64,000 bases of DNA from Tritrichomonas musculus (GCA_039105265.1 JAPFFF010000006.1:2666001-2730000), one strand, 5' to 3'. Numbered from the stretch's first letter, positions 1-10,965 are shown. Program-made: numbers and translations. Notes: generated from the sequence alone by a model not told the origin.

Positions 1-828
1 TTGCATATATAGAATTTATTTACAAAATAAATCTTTTTTTGAAAGAATCAAGGCCATTTTTGTTTTTTAGATCGCTTTATTTTGCCATTATTGAAATAAA
101 ATACATATTTCTCAATAATTTGAGTTAGGATTTAAATATTAATTATTTTATTAGTTCTATTATTATTAAATTAATATAAATAAAGAATTAATTTATAAAA
201 GGATGTGCCAATTTTTAGATATTTTCTTTTTAAAATGCTCTTACAAAATTTTTTGTATCAAAGGTATCTCAACGAAAAACAAAATTATTTAAAAAACGAT
301 TGCTTAAATATTGCATATTTATATACCAAGTAATTGAAACTCATATTTAATTCTGGATATATCTCATTTTAGCAGATCGGATATTATTGATATTGATGCA
401 TTGACCAAAATAAAACAAAATATTATTAACAATATTTAATACAAATATTAAATAAATAGTTATTATTTGTAAATGTACTTATTTTAATGAGATAAATGGA
501 AAATAATAGAAAATTTTAAATTCATTCAATTTCGTTGGCCTCCCTTTCTATTTTGAAATAATTCTTTCAATTTTTGAATAGGCGATGACTACTTTTTCAC
601 GGTACTATAAAGTTAATAGAAAAGGCAAAGTACCAGACTCTATTGGAGTTAAATTAAATATATGTGTAAGTCATAATAATAACATTGCTTTAATTTTGTT
701 ATTTTTTTTTTTTATGTAAAAAAATAATCATTGAATATTTGAATACATTCAATTTTTGAAAAGAAAAATTATCATTTTACAAAAAATTACCCATTTCTTT
801 TTGATTTTGTTTGATATCGACACTTAGA
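1..828. other. Intergenic 5' flank of the giant repeat gene
   Basis: Very AT-rich sequence without a convincing gene. A 44-codon frame on the plus strand (585-719) begins MTTFSRYYKVNRKGKVPDS, has protein-like composition for about 27 codons, then runs into a T tract. It may be the stub of a decayed gene. No clear initiator motif lies just before the giant gene; the nearest candidate is the ACACTT stretch immediately upstream of its ATG. Confidence 0.5.
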
Positions 829-3800
829 ATGTTCCTTTTTATTTCTCTTGTTTTTGCAAAAAACTATTGTATTGAAAGAACATCAGGTGATTGCATAAGG
901 AAATGTTCAAATTTCAAACATTCGTATGATGATATTTTTGCAAGATTTCCAGACGATTCAGAATTAAAGAATGACGAAATTCACAATATATATATTTCCG
1001 ATAATTTTGAATACAAAAAAACAAAAAATAATTTAATTTTTTGTGATCCATCAAATTATCTCATTTACACCAATTTTTCCTCTTCAATAAAAATTAAAAA
1101 CGTAATTGAGACAGATTATGAAAATATATCAACTAATATTCCAATCTTATTTCAGACATTTGGTAATGTTAATCTTGAAGTTGATGCTAATGAAACAAGC
1201 AAATTTTCGCCAATTATTTTAAAAGCGATAAATATGAGTACTAATATGAGTATAAAATTTATTTCAGAAACAATTCCACAAAATTTACTTTCGATTTCAA
1301 AAAATTCCGAAAAATTCCGAATTTCAAATCTCACAGATAAAGTAAGGAAGATTTTCAATACGACAGAGAAAATATTAGAGACAAAAAAAAGATATTATTG
1401 CATCTCAGATAAACAAGAAAAATGTAGGGATTATACAGCATTTGAACTGACATTCATAAATTCGATTAGAGAAGTTAATGAATCAAATTGTGTCATTATT
1501 ATTGATACAACAATTCCACAATTTTATGATCCATATTATTCCAATTTCAATACTCATATAATTTGTCTTCCTGGTTCAGATGTAACAGTTAATATGTATG
1601 ATGCAGGTTCTAGTCAGGTTTTGACATTAACTAAAAATTCAATTGAAATTCAAAATATATTTATTGAAGGAGGAGGCAGCATTACAATAATGCCTCGTGA
1701 TGATTTTATTCTTAATTGCGCAACGACAACAAACAATCTTAATTTTACTCTTAAAAGTCGATTTCCTTTAAATTACGATTATTCAAAAATATCAGCACCA
1801 TCAAATGGAAAAACCGTTACTCTTTCAAATAAAATCAAAGTTTCAGAATTCAGCGTATTTCATGGTGACAGAAGTTTGTTGGGACTTTTTGAGGAAGGTA
1901 AGTTCATTTGTGATGATGAAATAACCAGATATGACATATCTTCTTCCAATTTGAAAGAATACGTTTTTAACAACATGAATTATCATTTCAAAGAAGGGAA
2001 TCATGAAATTCCTGTAGCATGGAAGAAAAGGAGTACTTTTTATGGGACTCCAAAAACAACTTTTACATTTAATGATGTTCATTCATATTTTTATGATTGT
2101 ATAGATGGCTTTATTCGTCTTAGTGACTACAAATCAGTAACGATCAAACCGTCAAAACAATTATATATTCAATCTTTTTCAGATGAACCGAAACACGATT
2201 TCACCATTCATGTTGACCATGACTTTATCATGGAAGGCAAAAAATACGATGATCCATACCATGATCGAGATGAAGTTGAAGATCGCTGGTGCAGCATTAC
2301 AGGAAGAGGAACAATCAAATTCATTTCAGAAGATTTCATGGAGGACGTCAAATATTTCTGTAGATTCAATGAAAATGATATAAAATTTGAATATCTTGGT
2401 CAATCAAGTCAGTCACGTTATTATGTTTGTGTTGGACAGTCTGACCTTGAAGATTGTAAGTCAGAAATCAAAGATATTGATTCACTTTCAAATGCAGAGT
2501 TTATATGGGTTCGAAACATTGACACAATAAATAGAATTTATAATTGTAAGACAGCATACATCACTGATTATCAATACACAACTTATTATTATATCTCTAA
2601 TAATGTTATTCTCACAGCAAATGCAAATCTCGTCATTGAAAACCCTTTTTCAATAACTATAAAGAGAAATGGAATTAATAACTATATTGCCCAAGACAAG
2701 AAAGCAAAACTCACAATTCTGCTCGAAAAAGGATACAGCAGTAGGTATAGAAAATTAGGATTTTATATGAATTATTATGAAGATCCAACAGAAATTGATT
2801 TTCGTGTTTACTTTTATTATGAACATATTCAGCTATTCACGTATTACAGAGATGAATATAATAAATCAGCGATTCCAATTGAAGGAAGATGCTGCATTTA
2901 TATCAGGGAGCCATTTGTTCCAATGATAAACTTTTTCAAATATCCAAGCTCAATCGTATTTGTAATCAATTATGATAATGACTTTCATCAAATTTGTTAT
3001 GCGAATGAAGCTAAAGAATGCACTGAATTAGATGACTTTGTTTTAGCCAAGAATATTGATGAATTCACTGAATATGATAGAATTTCATCTGGTGCAACTG
3101 TTCACATATTCAAAAACATATTTTTGCATAAGGACACTAATTCTTACAAAAGTACTCAATTCAAGTGCAGAAGCGAAAGTATTACAATTGGAATCAAAGT
3201 TCCAAATGATGCACTAATTAATTTTGAATCATCTTCAATATATGTCATTTCTGCCAAAAAATATAACTTTTACAGTTATAACTATTATAAGACTAATTAT
3301 GTATTTGATCTCAAAGAAAAAGTTACTCTGGATTGTTCAAGCAGCTATTATTATTATTATTATTCATGCGATAAATATAATTTTACAAGTTCAGAAGAGA
3401 GTGTTTACATTATGGCAAATTATGAAGTAAAAAACATGAAACACATTTCAGTTTCAGGTGATTTTTACATTACATCACCAGTTCCTCAATACCTCAGACC
3501 TTTGTTTGATGAGAATGTTGTTATTAATCAATCATCAAATTGGACTTATCTTCATTACAGTGAAGAAGGACTCAAACTTTTTGAATCATTCCCATCCACC
3601 TCATATAAAGACTATCTAAGAAATGATGACGATCTCTCAAGAAACATCGTTCTTGCAGTTGGACCAAACGACAACATATCATTTCCACGTCGATGGAGAA
3701 AAGAACACAACGTTATCATCTTACAAAACAACCGAAACTTTTTAATTGATGAACCAACTAATCTGACATTTTGCTATGATGGAATGAAAATAAACAATTT

Positions 3801-6800
3801 AATCAAAATTGTTTGCAGCAAATCAGACATCATTCTACCAAAGGAATTTACGATCAATGCATACTTTCCATACCATTACTATTATTATTATTATATGAAT
3901 GATGTGGAACTTATTTGTTCAAGCAAAACTGACACATATCTTTATACTGGCAACTTTGATATTCATTGGAGTTATAGTCAAAGAATGGCGAAAATTTCAG
4001 GTTATAAAGAAGAAAATATGCTCATAATTAAGTATGATTCATCTGTTTCTCTTTATAACTTAAAAAGATTGTTATCTTATTCATCAAGTTATTGTGAACA
4101 TTCATTTTTATATGATTACATTTGTCATTCTCCCAGTACATCAATTTGTAATGAATATTTTAATAATTACTTCCTTTCAAATGATGCTGCATCATTTTTG
4201 AAGGCAGTTGGAATGAATCCAAATACTAAAGCTTTTATTTGTCAAGATCTAAGAATTCCTTACACAACTGGTCATTATTATAGACTTAATTTATTGAATA
4301 AAAACATCAAAGTCAGTTTGCCACCTTCACCATGCAAAATAAGTATAAATGAAAATAATTCAATTATATTTGAATATCTTGATTTTACTGTATTTGAATT
4401 TATGAATCAAGGAACAATTGATGTTGATTTGAGTGAAAATCTGCTTGATTTGGATATCAAATCAAACACAAATTCAACGATCACTTTTAATTTGCAATCT
4501 GACATTCACATGCATGCAATCTCTGATTACAAGGCTTCATTCAAAATATCAGTGATAAAGAACAATCATCATCTTTACACAGATGATTTTGATCAGCTTG
4601 AACCAATTTTTGGAGATTCGATTGAATACTTTATTCAGTACTGTGCACATGATTCAACAAATTATTCAATTGAACATTGTACATATCTTTTGAATGATAC
4701 TATTGAAAATGTTTTCAAAGAACCACTCATTACTAAACAAATTGAAATTGCACCATTAACGATACCTACAAACATCGATCTTTTCAAAATCAATTTTTCA
4801 ATTGAAGTCAATGTTATGAGTGATTCACTTGCATTTTTAAATTTGAGCAATGTCAGCTCAATTCAAATCAACAAAGATCAAAGTGTTTTGAATGAATATT
4901 GGAAATTCAAAGGCGATTTTACGAAAATGATTATTAAAATGAATCAATTTTCATCAATTTCAATTGGAGAAGAAATTGAACAACCAATGACATTTGAATT
5001 GACGAACAGGTATTCAGTGATTGATTTGAAATATTGTGTTCAACAAAACAAATCATTCATAACATTCATCAACGAAGGAGTTTTAAATAATGAAGTCACT
5101 CTCTATGGAAACAATGAATCACAATGCAATTTTATACATAGCATAAAAAGTCATGAAGATATCACATTCAAGTGTAATGGATCAGATAATTATGTTTGTA
5201 CATGTACAAGTGAAGAAGTGAATAAGAAATACTATTGTATTTCAGATAAAGAAGAAAAATGCAAAAATTATTCCTCATTTGAATTGATATTCAAAAACTC
5301 GACCGAAGATATTGTTGATTCTAATTGTGTCATTATTATTGATACAACAATTCCACAATTTTATGATCCATATTATTCCAATTTCAATACTCATATAATT
5401 TGTCTTCCTGGCTCAGATGTAACAGTTAATATGTATGATGCAGGTTCTAGTCAGGTTTTGACATTAACTAAAAATTCAATTGAAATTCAAAATATATTTA
5501 TTGAAGGAGGAGGCAGCATTACAATAATACCTCGTGATGATTTTATTCTTAATTGCTCAACGACAACAAACAATCTTAATTTTACTCTTAAAAGTCGATT
5601 TCCTTTAAATTACGATTATTCAAAAATATCAGCACCATCAAATGGAAAAACCGCTACTCTTTCAAATAAAATCAAAGTTGCAGAATTCAGTGTTTTTCAT
5701 GGTGACAGAAGTTTGTTGGGACTATTTGAGGAAGGTAAGTTCATTTGTGATGATGAAATAACCAGATATGACATATCTTCTTCCAATTTGAAAGAATACG
5801 TTTTTAACAACATGAATTATCATTTCAAAGAAGGGAATCACGAAATTCCTGTAGCATGGAAGAAAAGGAGCTATCTTTATGGGACTCCAAAAACAACTTT
5901 TACATTCAATGATGTTCATTCATTTTATGATTGTATAGATGGCTTTATTCGTCTTAGTGACTACAAATCAGTAACGATCAAACCGTCAAAACAATTATAT
6001 ATTCAATCTTTTTCAGATGAACCGAAACACGATTTCACCATTCATGTTGACCATGACTTTATCATGGAAGGCAATAAATACGATGATCCATACCATGATC
6101 GAGATGAAGTTGAAGATCGCTGGTGCAGCATTACAGGAAGAGGAACAATCAAATTCATTTCAGAAGATTTCATGGAGGACGTTAAATATTTCTGTAGATT
6201 CAATGAAAATGAGATAAAATTTGAATATCTTAGTCAATCAAGTCAGCCACGCTATTATGTTTGTGTTGGACAATCTGACCTTTCAGGCTGTAAGTCAGAA
6301 ATCAAAAATGTTGAGTCACTTTCTGATTCTGAATTTTTGTGGATTCGAAACATCGACACAATTAAACACATTTATAATTGTAAAACAGCATACATCACTG
6401 ATTATCAATACACAACTTATTATTATTCTGATGTTGTCCTCACAGCAAATGCAAATCTCGTCATTGACAGCTCTAATCCCATAACTATAAAGAGAAATAG
6501 AATTAATGACTTTATTGCCCAAGACAAGAAAGCAAAACTCACAGTTCTGCTCGAAAAAGGATACAGCAGTAGGTATAGAAAATTAGGATTTTATATGCAT
6601 TATTATGAAGATCCAACAGAAATTGATTTTCGTGTTTACTTTTATTATGAACATATTCAGCTATTCACGTATTACAGAGATGAATATAATAAATCAGCGA
6701 TTCCAATTGAAGGAAGATGCTGCATTTATATCAGAGAGCCATTTGTTCCAATGATAAACTTTTTCAAATATCCAAGCTCAATCGTATTTGTAATCAATTA

Positions 6801-9800
6801 TGATAATGACTTTCATCAAATTTGTTATGCGAATGAAGCTAAAGAATGCACTGAATTAGATGACTTTGTTTTAGCCAAGAATATTGATGAATTCACTGAA
6901 TATGATAGAATTTCATCTGGTGCAACTGTTCACATATTCAAAAACATATTTTTGCATAAGGACACTAATTCTTACAAAAGTACTCAATTCAAGTGCAGAA
7001 GCGAAAGTATTACAATTGGAATCAAAGTTCCAAATGATGCACTAATTAATTTTGAATCATCTTCAATATATGTCATTTCTGCCAAAAAATATAACTTTTA
7101 CAGTTATAACTATTATAAGACTAATTATGTATTTGATCTCAAAGAAAAAGTTACTCTGGATTGTTCAAGCAGCTATTATTATTATTATTATTCATGCGAT
7201 AAATATAATTTTACGAGTTCAGAAGAGAGTGTCTACATTATGGCAAATTCTGAAGTGAAAAACATGAAACACATTTCAGTTTCAGGTGATTTTTACATTA
7301 CATCACCAGTTCCTCAATACCTCAGACCTTTGTTTGATGAGAATGTTGTTATTAATCAATCATCAAATTGGACTTATCTTCATTACAGTGAAGAAGGACT
7401 CAAACTTTTTGAATCATTCCCATCCACCTCATATAAAGACTATCTAAGAAATGATGACGATCTCTCAAGAAACATCGTTCTTGCAGTTGGACCTAACGAC
7501 AACATATCATTTCCACGTCGATGGAGAAAAGAACACAACGTTTTCATCTTACAGAACAGCCGAAACTTTTTAATTGATGAACCAACTAATCTGACATTTT
7601 GCTATGATGGTCTATTATTAAATAATAAAATCAGAATTGTGCAAGGAAGAGTGGACATTATATTACCAAAATCGCTTTCAATTAATGCCTTCTTTCCATA
7701 CCGACACTATTATTGCAAGAACATGAATAATGTGAGACTTATTTGTTTAAATCAATTCGACACCTATCTTTATACAGGCTACTTTGATATGCCATCCAAA
7801 TTCCGAAGCAAGCAAGCGACGATCTACGGATATGGCTCATTTGATGCTTCATCTATGCTCATTATCAAGTGTCCTTTTTCTCGTGCAACTGACGTTAATG
7901 CTTTAAATGCATTGATAAGCTATTCATCATCTAATTATAAATGCAAATTCACGTATGATTACATTTGTTATGCTAGAAATAATGCAAATTGTCATGGTGA
8001 CAATTTCTTTTTGGCATCAAATATTTCATCATTCATGGAAGCAACTAAAGAGGATCCTTTTTTGCCAATTTTAGTAAGACAGGATCTTAGAATTCCTTAC
8101 AGAACAGGAAACTATTATAGGTTGAATATTTCAAATGAAAGAATTAAAGTAGGTTTGCCTCCATCTCCGTACAAACTGTTTGTAAACAGCGATGATTCAA
8201 TTATATTTGAATATCCTGACTTAACAACATTTGAATTCATGAATAAGTCAACAATTGATGTTGAATTGGATGAATATCCGCTTGATTTGGATATCAAATC
8301 AAACACAAATTCATTGATCACTTTTAATTTGCAATCCAACATTCACATGCATGCAATCTCTGATTACAAGGCTTCATTCAAAATATCAGTGATAAAGAAC
8401 AATCATCATCTTTACACAGATGATTTTGAGCAGCTTGAACCAATTTTTGGAGATTCGATTGAATACTTTATTCAGTACTGTGCACATGATTCAACGAATT
8501 ATTCAATTGAACATTGTACATATCTTTTGAATGATACTATTGAAAATGTTTTCAAAGAACCACTCATTACTAAACAAATTGAAATTGCACCATTAACGAT
8601 ACCTACAAACATCAATCTTTTCAAAATCAATTTTTCAATTGAAGTCAATGTTATGAGTGATTCACTTGAATTTTTAAATTTGAGCAATGTCAGCTCAATT
8701 CAAATCAACAAAGATCAAAGTGTTTTGAATGAATATTGGAAATTCAAAGGCGATTTTACGAAAATGATTATTAAAATGAATCAATTTTCATCAATTTCAA
8801 TTGGAGAAGAAATTGAACAACCAATGACATTTGAATTGACGAGCAGGTATTCAGTGATTGATTTGAAATATTGTGTTCAACAAAACAAACCATTCATAAC
8901 ATTCATCAACGAAGGAATTTTAAATAATGAAGTCACTCTCTATGGAAACAAGAAAACTTATGACAACTTCATAGGAAGCATCAAGAGTCATGAAGGCATC
9001 ACATTCATTCGCAATGGTTCAAAGAAATATCTTTGTGTTTGTATGAGTGAAGAATCATGCAATAAATGCAAAGCAAATATTGAAGGACGAATTATTGATA
9101 CAGACAGCATTGAGAGTGATCCAGGTGAAGAAGTTGAAATCAGAATTTTCTCAAATTTTGAGATTTCATCAGAAATTTTCACGAACAGTCACAACGTTTT
9201 GATTGATCCAACCATTAAATTGAATCTCACAAATGTTGAAGGAATCAATCAAAACATCACCGAAGGACTGATTGCAGACAACCTCATTTTCAAAGATGTC
9301 TCGAATCTTCTTATTAAACCGAAAGGACCTTCACTTGACATCACTGTGAAGAAATATAAAGCAGGATTAATCTTCAAAATCGAACTTGACACTTTTCTCA
9401 AATTCAATGTTGTCAATTCAAATGAAGAAGGAATCGTTCCATCAAGGATTATAGTTTCAGGTTCAGGTGAATTGAATGTGCATGATTATCCTTCTCATCG
9501 AATCCGACCAGAATCAACAGCAATCAAAGTCATCAAAGGTGTCTACATCATCTGTGACACGAATGAAGGAAATGATGTCTGTTCATACAACACAGAAAAA
9601 GATTACAAAGCATTGGGCATATCTGACTCATTTCGTAGTGACTTTGATTTTGATTGGAAAATCATTGTGCTTTTGGACTCATTCACTCGTGATGTTGTTG
9701 CACCAATCAGTTATTTGAGAGGACAAAAAGTTCAGATTATTCGCACGAATTCACGTTTATTAGAAGAAAAGAATAATTGTCTTCGTATTGTAGAGTCGGA

Positions 9801-10161
9801 AAGATTGACGATTGGAGAAACAGAATCGGAATTGAGAGGCTCAGTTGGAGGAGCCTTTTTTGATATTTCAGATTTTGATTCGATTGTCATTGATGTGAAT
9901 GACACGTTTTATATCAAACAAGAAGGAAACATTTCGAGTAATGAAAGTTCACGAGAAGTGAGACTTGAAGCCACCAGTGAGAGTGTGACAATGTTTGTTG
10001 ATGATTCAGTCGATATTAAGAATCAACGAGTGAAAATTGAATCATCACAAAACAAAACGATTTCAATACGTGTTGTTGCAAATGTGACCGATGAAAAGAA
10101 AGATCTTATTAAAAACTTTGTCAAAGCCAGTCCAGGTAATGTAATCGTTAATATTGAATAA
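829..10161 (+). CDS. Giant secreted/surface repeat protein (about 3110 aa)
   Basis: I do not recognise a named family. The first in-frame ATG is at 829; the open frame reaches 811 only through a TTG. The protein starts MFLFISLVFAKNYC, a short signal peptide. After a unique N-terminal region (about 185 aa) come two consecutive 1279-codon units, roughly 1390-5220 and 5227-9057, each opening with a YYCISDK motif and containing CVIIIDTTIPQFYDPYY. A unique C-terminal region of about 370 aa follows. Composition is rich in Asn, Ser, Tyr, Asp and Ile, with many N-glycosylation sequons, scattered Cys, and Tyr runs encoded by a TAT microsatellite. No C-terminal membrane segment is visible, so it would be secreted unless translation continues past the stop. 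An adhesin or surface-coat role is inference from signal peptide, size and repeats. Parts of the two units are nearly identical in DNA while others have diverged, suggesting gene conversion. The stop overlaps a TAAA motif. Confidence 0.85.
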   Translation: MFLFISLVFAKNYCIERTSGDCIRKCSNFKHSYDDIFARFPDDSELKNDEIHNIYISDNFEYKKTKNNLIFCDPSNYLIYTNFSSSIKIKNVIETDYENISTNIPILFQTFGNVNLEVDANETSKFSPIILKAINMSTNMSIKFISETIPQNLLSISKNSEKFRISNLTDKVRKIFNTTEKILETKKRYYCISDKQEKCRDYTAFELTFINSIREVNESNCVIIIDTTIPQFYDPYYSNFNTHIICLPGSDVTVNMYDAGSSQVLTLTKNSIEIQNIFIEGGGSITIMPRDDFILNCATTTNNLNFTLKSRFPLNYDYSKISAPSNGKTVTLSNKIKVSEFSVFHGDRSLLGLFEEGKFICDDEITRYDISSSNLKEYVFNNMNYHFKEGNHEIPVAWKKRSTFYGTPKTTFTFNDVHSYFYDCIDGFIRLSDYKSVTIKPSKQLYIQSFSDEPKHDFTIHVDHDFIMEGKKYDDPYHDRDEVEDRWCSITGRGTIKFISEDFMEDVKYFCRFNENDIKFEYLGQSSQSRYYVCVGQSDLEDCKSEIKDIDSLSNAEFIWVRNIDTINRIYNCKTAYITDYQYTTYYYISNNVILTANANLVIENPFSITIKRNGINNYIAQDKKAKLTILLEKGYSSRYRKLGFYMNYYEDPTEIDFRVYFYYEHIQLFTYYRDEYNKSAIPIEGRCCIYIREPFVPMINFFKYPSSIVFVINYDNDFHQICYANEAKECTELDDFVLAKNIDEFTEYDRISSGATVHIFKNIFLHKDTNSYKSTQFKCRSESITIGIKVPNDALINFESSSIYVISAKKYNFYSYNYYKTNYVFDLKEKVTLDCSSSYYYYYYSCDKYNFTSSEESVYIMANYEVKNMKHISVSGDFYITSPVPQYLRPLFDENVVINQSSNWTYLHYSEEGLKLFESFPSTSYKDYLRNDDDLSRNIVLAVGPNDNISFPRRWRKEHNVIILQNNRNFLIDEPTNLTFCYDGMKINNLIKIVCSKSDIILPKEFTINAYFPYHYYYYYYMNDVELICSSKTDTYLYTGNFDIHWSYSQRMAKISGYKEENMLIIKYDSSVSLYNLKRLLSYSSSYCEHSFLYDYICHSPSTSICNEYFNNYFLSNDAASFLKAVGMNPNTKAFICQDLRIPYTTGHYYRLNLLNKNIKVSLPPSPCKISINENNSIIFEYLDFTVFEFMNQGTIDVDLSENLLDLDIKSNTNSTITFNLQSDIHMHAISDYKASFKISVIKNNHHLYTDDFDQLEPIFGDSIEYFIQYCAHDSTNYSIEHCTYLLNDTIENVFKEPLITKQIEIAPLTIPTNIDLFKINFSIEVNVMSDSLAFLNLSNVSSIQINKDQSVLNEYWKFKGDFTKMIIKMNQFSSISIGEEIEQPMTFELTNRYSVIDLKYCVQQNKSFITFINEGVLNNEVTLYGNNESQCNFIHSIKSHEDITFKCNGSDNYVCTCTSEEVNKKYYCISDKEEKCKNYSSFELIFKNSTEDIVDSNCVIIIDTTIPQFYDPYYSNFNTHIICLPGSDVTVNMYDAGSSQVLTLTKNSIEIQNIFIEGGGSITIIPRDDFILNCSTTTNNLNFTLKSRFPLNYDYSKISAPSNGKTATLSNKIKVAEFSVFHGDRSLLGLFEEGKFICDDEITRYDISSSNLKEYVFNNMNYHFKEGNHEIPVAWKKRSYLYGTPKTTFTFNDVHSFYDCIDGFIRLSDYKSVTIKPSKQLYIQSFSDEPKHDFTIHVDHDFIMEGNKYDDPYHDRDEVEDRWCSITGRGTIKFISEDFMEDVKYFCRFNENEIKFEYLSQSSQPRYYVCVGQSDLSGCKSEIKNVESLSDSEFLWIRNIDTIKHIYNCKTAYITDYQYTTYYYSDVVLTANANLVIDSSNPITIKRNRINDFIAQDKKAKLTVLLEKGYSSRYRKLGFYMHYYEDPTEIDFRVYFYYEHIQLFTYYRDEYNKSAIPIEGRCCIYIREPFVPMINFFKYPSSIVFVINYDNDFHQICYANEAKECTELDDFVLAKNIDEFTEYDRISSGATVHIFKNIFLHKDTNSYKSTQFKCRSESITIGIKVPNDALINFESSSIYVISAKKYNFYSYNYYKTNYVFDLKEKVTLDCSSSYYYYYYSCDKYNFTSSEESVYIMANSEVKNMKHISVSGDFYITSPVPQYLRPLFDENVVINQSSNWTYLHYSEEGLKLFESFPSTSYKDYLRNDDDLSRNIVLAVGPNDNISFPRRWRKEHNVFILQNSRNFLIDEPTNLTFCYDGLLLNNKIRIVQGRVDIILPKSLSINAFFPYRHYYCKNMNNVRLICLNQFDTYLYTGYFDMPSKFRSKQATIYGYGSFDASSMLIIKCPFSRATDVNALNALISYSSSNYKCKFTYDYICYARNNANCHGDNFFLASNISSFMEATKEDPFLPILVRQDLRIPYRTGNYYRLNISNERIKVGLPPSPYKLFVNSDDSIIFEYPDLTTFEFMNKSTIDVELDEYPLDLDIKSNTNSLITFNLQSNIHMHAISDYKASFKISVIKNNHHLYTDDFEQLEPIFGDSIEYFIQYCAHDSTNYSIEHCTYLLNDTIENVFKEPLITKQIEIAPLTIPTNINLFKINFSIEVNVMSDSLEFLNLSNVSSIQINKDQSVLNEYWKFKGDFTKMIIKMNQFSSISIGEEIEQPMTFELTSRYSVIDLKYCVQQNKPFITFINEGILNNEVTLYGNKKTYDNFIGSIKSHEGITFIRNGSKKYLCVCMSEESCNKCKANIEGRIIDTDSIESDPGEEVEIRIFSNFEISSEIFTNSHNVLIDPTIKLNLTNVEGINQNITEGLIADNLIFKDVSNLLIKPKGPSLDITVKKYKAGLIFKIELDTFLKFNVVNSNEEGIVPSRIIVSGSGELNVHDYPSHRIRPESTAIKVIKGVYIICDTNEGNDVCSYNTEKDYKALGISDSFRSDFDFDWKIIVLLDSFTRDVVAPISYLRGQKVQIIRTNSRLLEEKNNCLRIVESERLTIGETESELRGSVGGAFFDISDFDSIVIDVNDTFYIKQEGNISSNESSREVRLEATSESVTMFVDDSVDIKNQRVKIESSQNKTISIRVVANVTDEKKDLIKNFVKASPGNVIVNIE
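1390..5220 (+). repeat. Unit 1 of a 3.84-kb intragenic tandem duplication
   Basis: This unit pairs with 5227-9057 at a constant offset of 3837 bp (1279 codons), measured both near the start (1494 versus 5331) and near the end (5191 versus 9028). Small compensating codon indels occur inside, for example HSYFYDC here and HSFYDC in unit 2. Blocks around 1490-2390, 2690-3780 and 4450-5100 are nearly identical to unit 2. The block 3780-4450 is clearly diverged. Confidence 0.9.
5227..9057 (+). repeat. Unit 2 of the 3.84-kb intragenic tandem duplication
   Basis: Second copy of the 1279-codon unit. It matches unit 1 almost base for base over long blocks (about 5327-6230, 6530-7610 and 8290-8940). 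It differs strongly at about 7610-8290, where the protein has its own Cys pattern and sequence. The sharp change between identical and diverged blocks is more like mosaic conversion than even decay. Confidence 0.9.
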
Positions 10162-10272
10162 AAAACATCGAGTCCAATCAAATCGCCAAGCGAAGAACTT
10201 CCAATTAGTACGATCTTTGATGAGTCAAGTGAAGAACTGAATGAAAAAAAAAAAAAAAAAAAAAAAAAAAAA
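10162..10272 (+). other. In-frame coding-like tail after the stop, ending in a 29-nt A run
   Basis: Directly after the TAA of the giant gene the same frame stays open for 27 codons with protein-like content, including KSPSEELPISTIFDESSEE, and then enters an uninterrupted A run at 10244-10272. This looks like the Ser/Glu/Pro-rich tail of an ancestral longer protein. Either the stop is recent, or the tail is a relic, or the run marks an assembly joint. Confidence 0.6.
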
Positions 10273-10471
10273 CATGCTCATAATTAAGTGTGATTCATCG
10301 GGCGTTCTTTATGACTTAAATAGATGGTTATTTTATTCGTCAAATTATTATGATTATATCTGTCATTCTTCAAATAAAGCGGTTTGCAATGATAACTTTG
10401 ATAAATACTTCCATTCAGGAGATGCTACATCATATTTTAAAGGAAAAAAAATACGCAAAAAGTACTCATAG
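10273..10471 (+). pseudogene. Fragment of the giant protein's variable repeat segment
   Basis: Immediately after the A run, a frame reading MLIIKCDSSGVLYDLNRWLF and ending at 10471 resembles the internal segment of unit 1 near 4018 (MLIIKYDSSVSLYNLKRLLS), including the YDYICHS motif. It lacks everything before and after. It is a detached piece of a paralogous unit, not a complete gene. The sequence differs enough from both units that it is not a simple recent copy of either. Confidence 0.7.
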
Positions 10472-10965
10472 TAGCATCGTTTGATAAATTTTATTTTTAG
10501 TAAACAAAATCGTCTTTAAATATTAAATATATATTGCAGAATCATTAAAAATATGAGAGAAATATCAAATTGGTGTAAAAAATAAATGAGAAACTCATTA
10601 CATCATTAATATCATTATGTATTATAAATTTATTTTTACAATAATTATTTTAAGATAATAATTGGAAATATTTTTTGGTCCCAAACGATAATATTGTAAT
10701 GATTTCAGATGCTTTCCTGTCATTAATAAATATATTACTCTATTATCATTGATTTGCTCTTTAATGTAAAAGATATCAATTCTTTGAAGATAATTTTATA
10801 TCTGGAACAATATTTAAAAATAATTAAACTTAATCTGGAAAATATGTAAATTCGAAATCAATGAATACTTGAAAATAAAAGTTAAAAAAAAACCTAAAAC
10901 TATTCTGAAGCTGAAGAGAAAAGTTTGGTTGTTCCTATTTCTTGTTCATTATCCTTTGAGAATAT
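10472..10965. other. Intergenic, nothing recognised
   Basis: About 490 bp of AT-rich sequence between the repeat fragment and the CPBP gene. No open frame, repeat or RNA gene was seen. Confidence 0.5.

Noticed and set aside
811-828. Start of the giant gene at a TTG (811)
   Set aside because: The ATG at 829 directly begins a signal peptide. The six upstream codons are not protein-like and TTG starts are not expected in this lineage.
3340-3366. TAT microsatellite as an independent repeat feature
   Set aside because: It is in frame, encodes a Tyr run and is present in both gene units, so it is part of the coding repeat.
4662-8687. Minus-strand open frames inside the giant gene (for example 4662-4850, 8499-8687)
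   Set aside because: They recur at the 3837-bp repeat offset and mirror the plus-strand coding sequence, so they are shadows.
10244-10272. A-run as evidence of retroposition of the giant gene's mRNA
   Set aside because: The run follows coding-like tail rather than a 3' end, no target duplication is seen, and the sequence after it is another repeat fragment.
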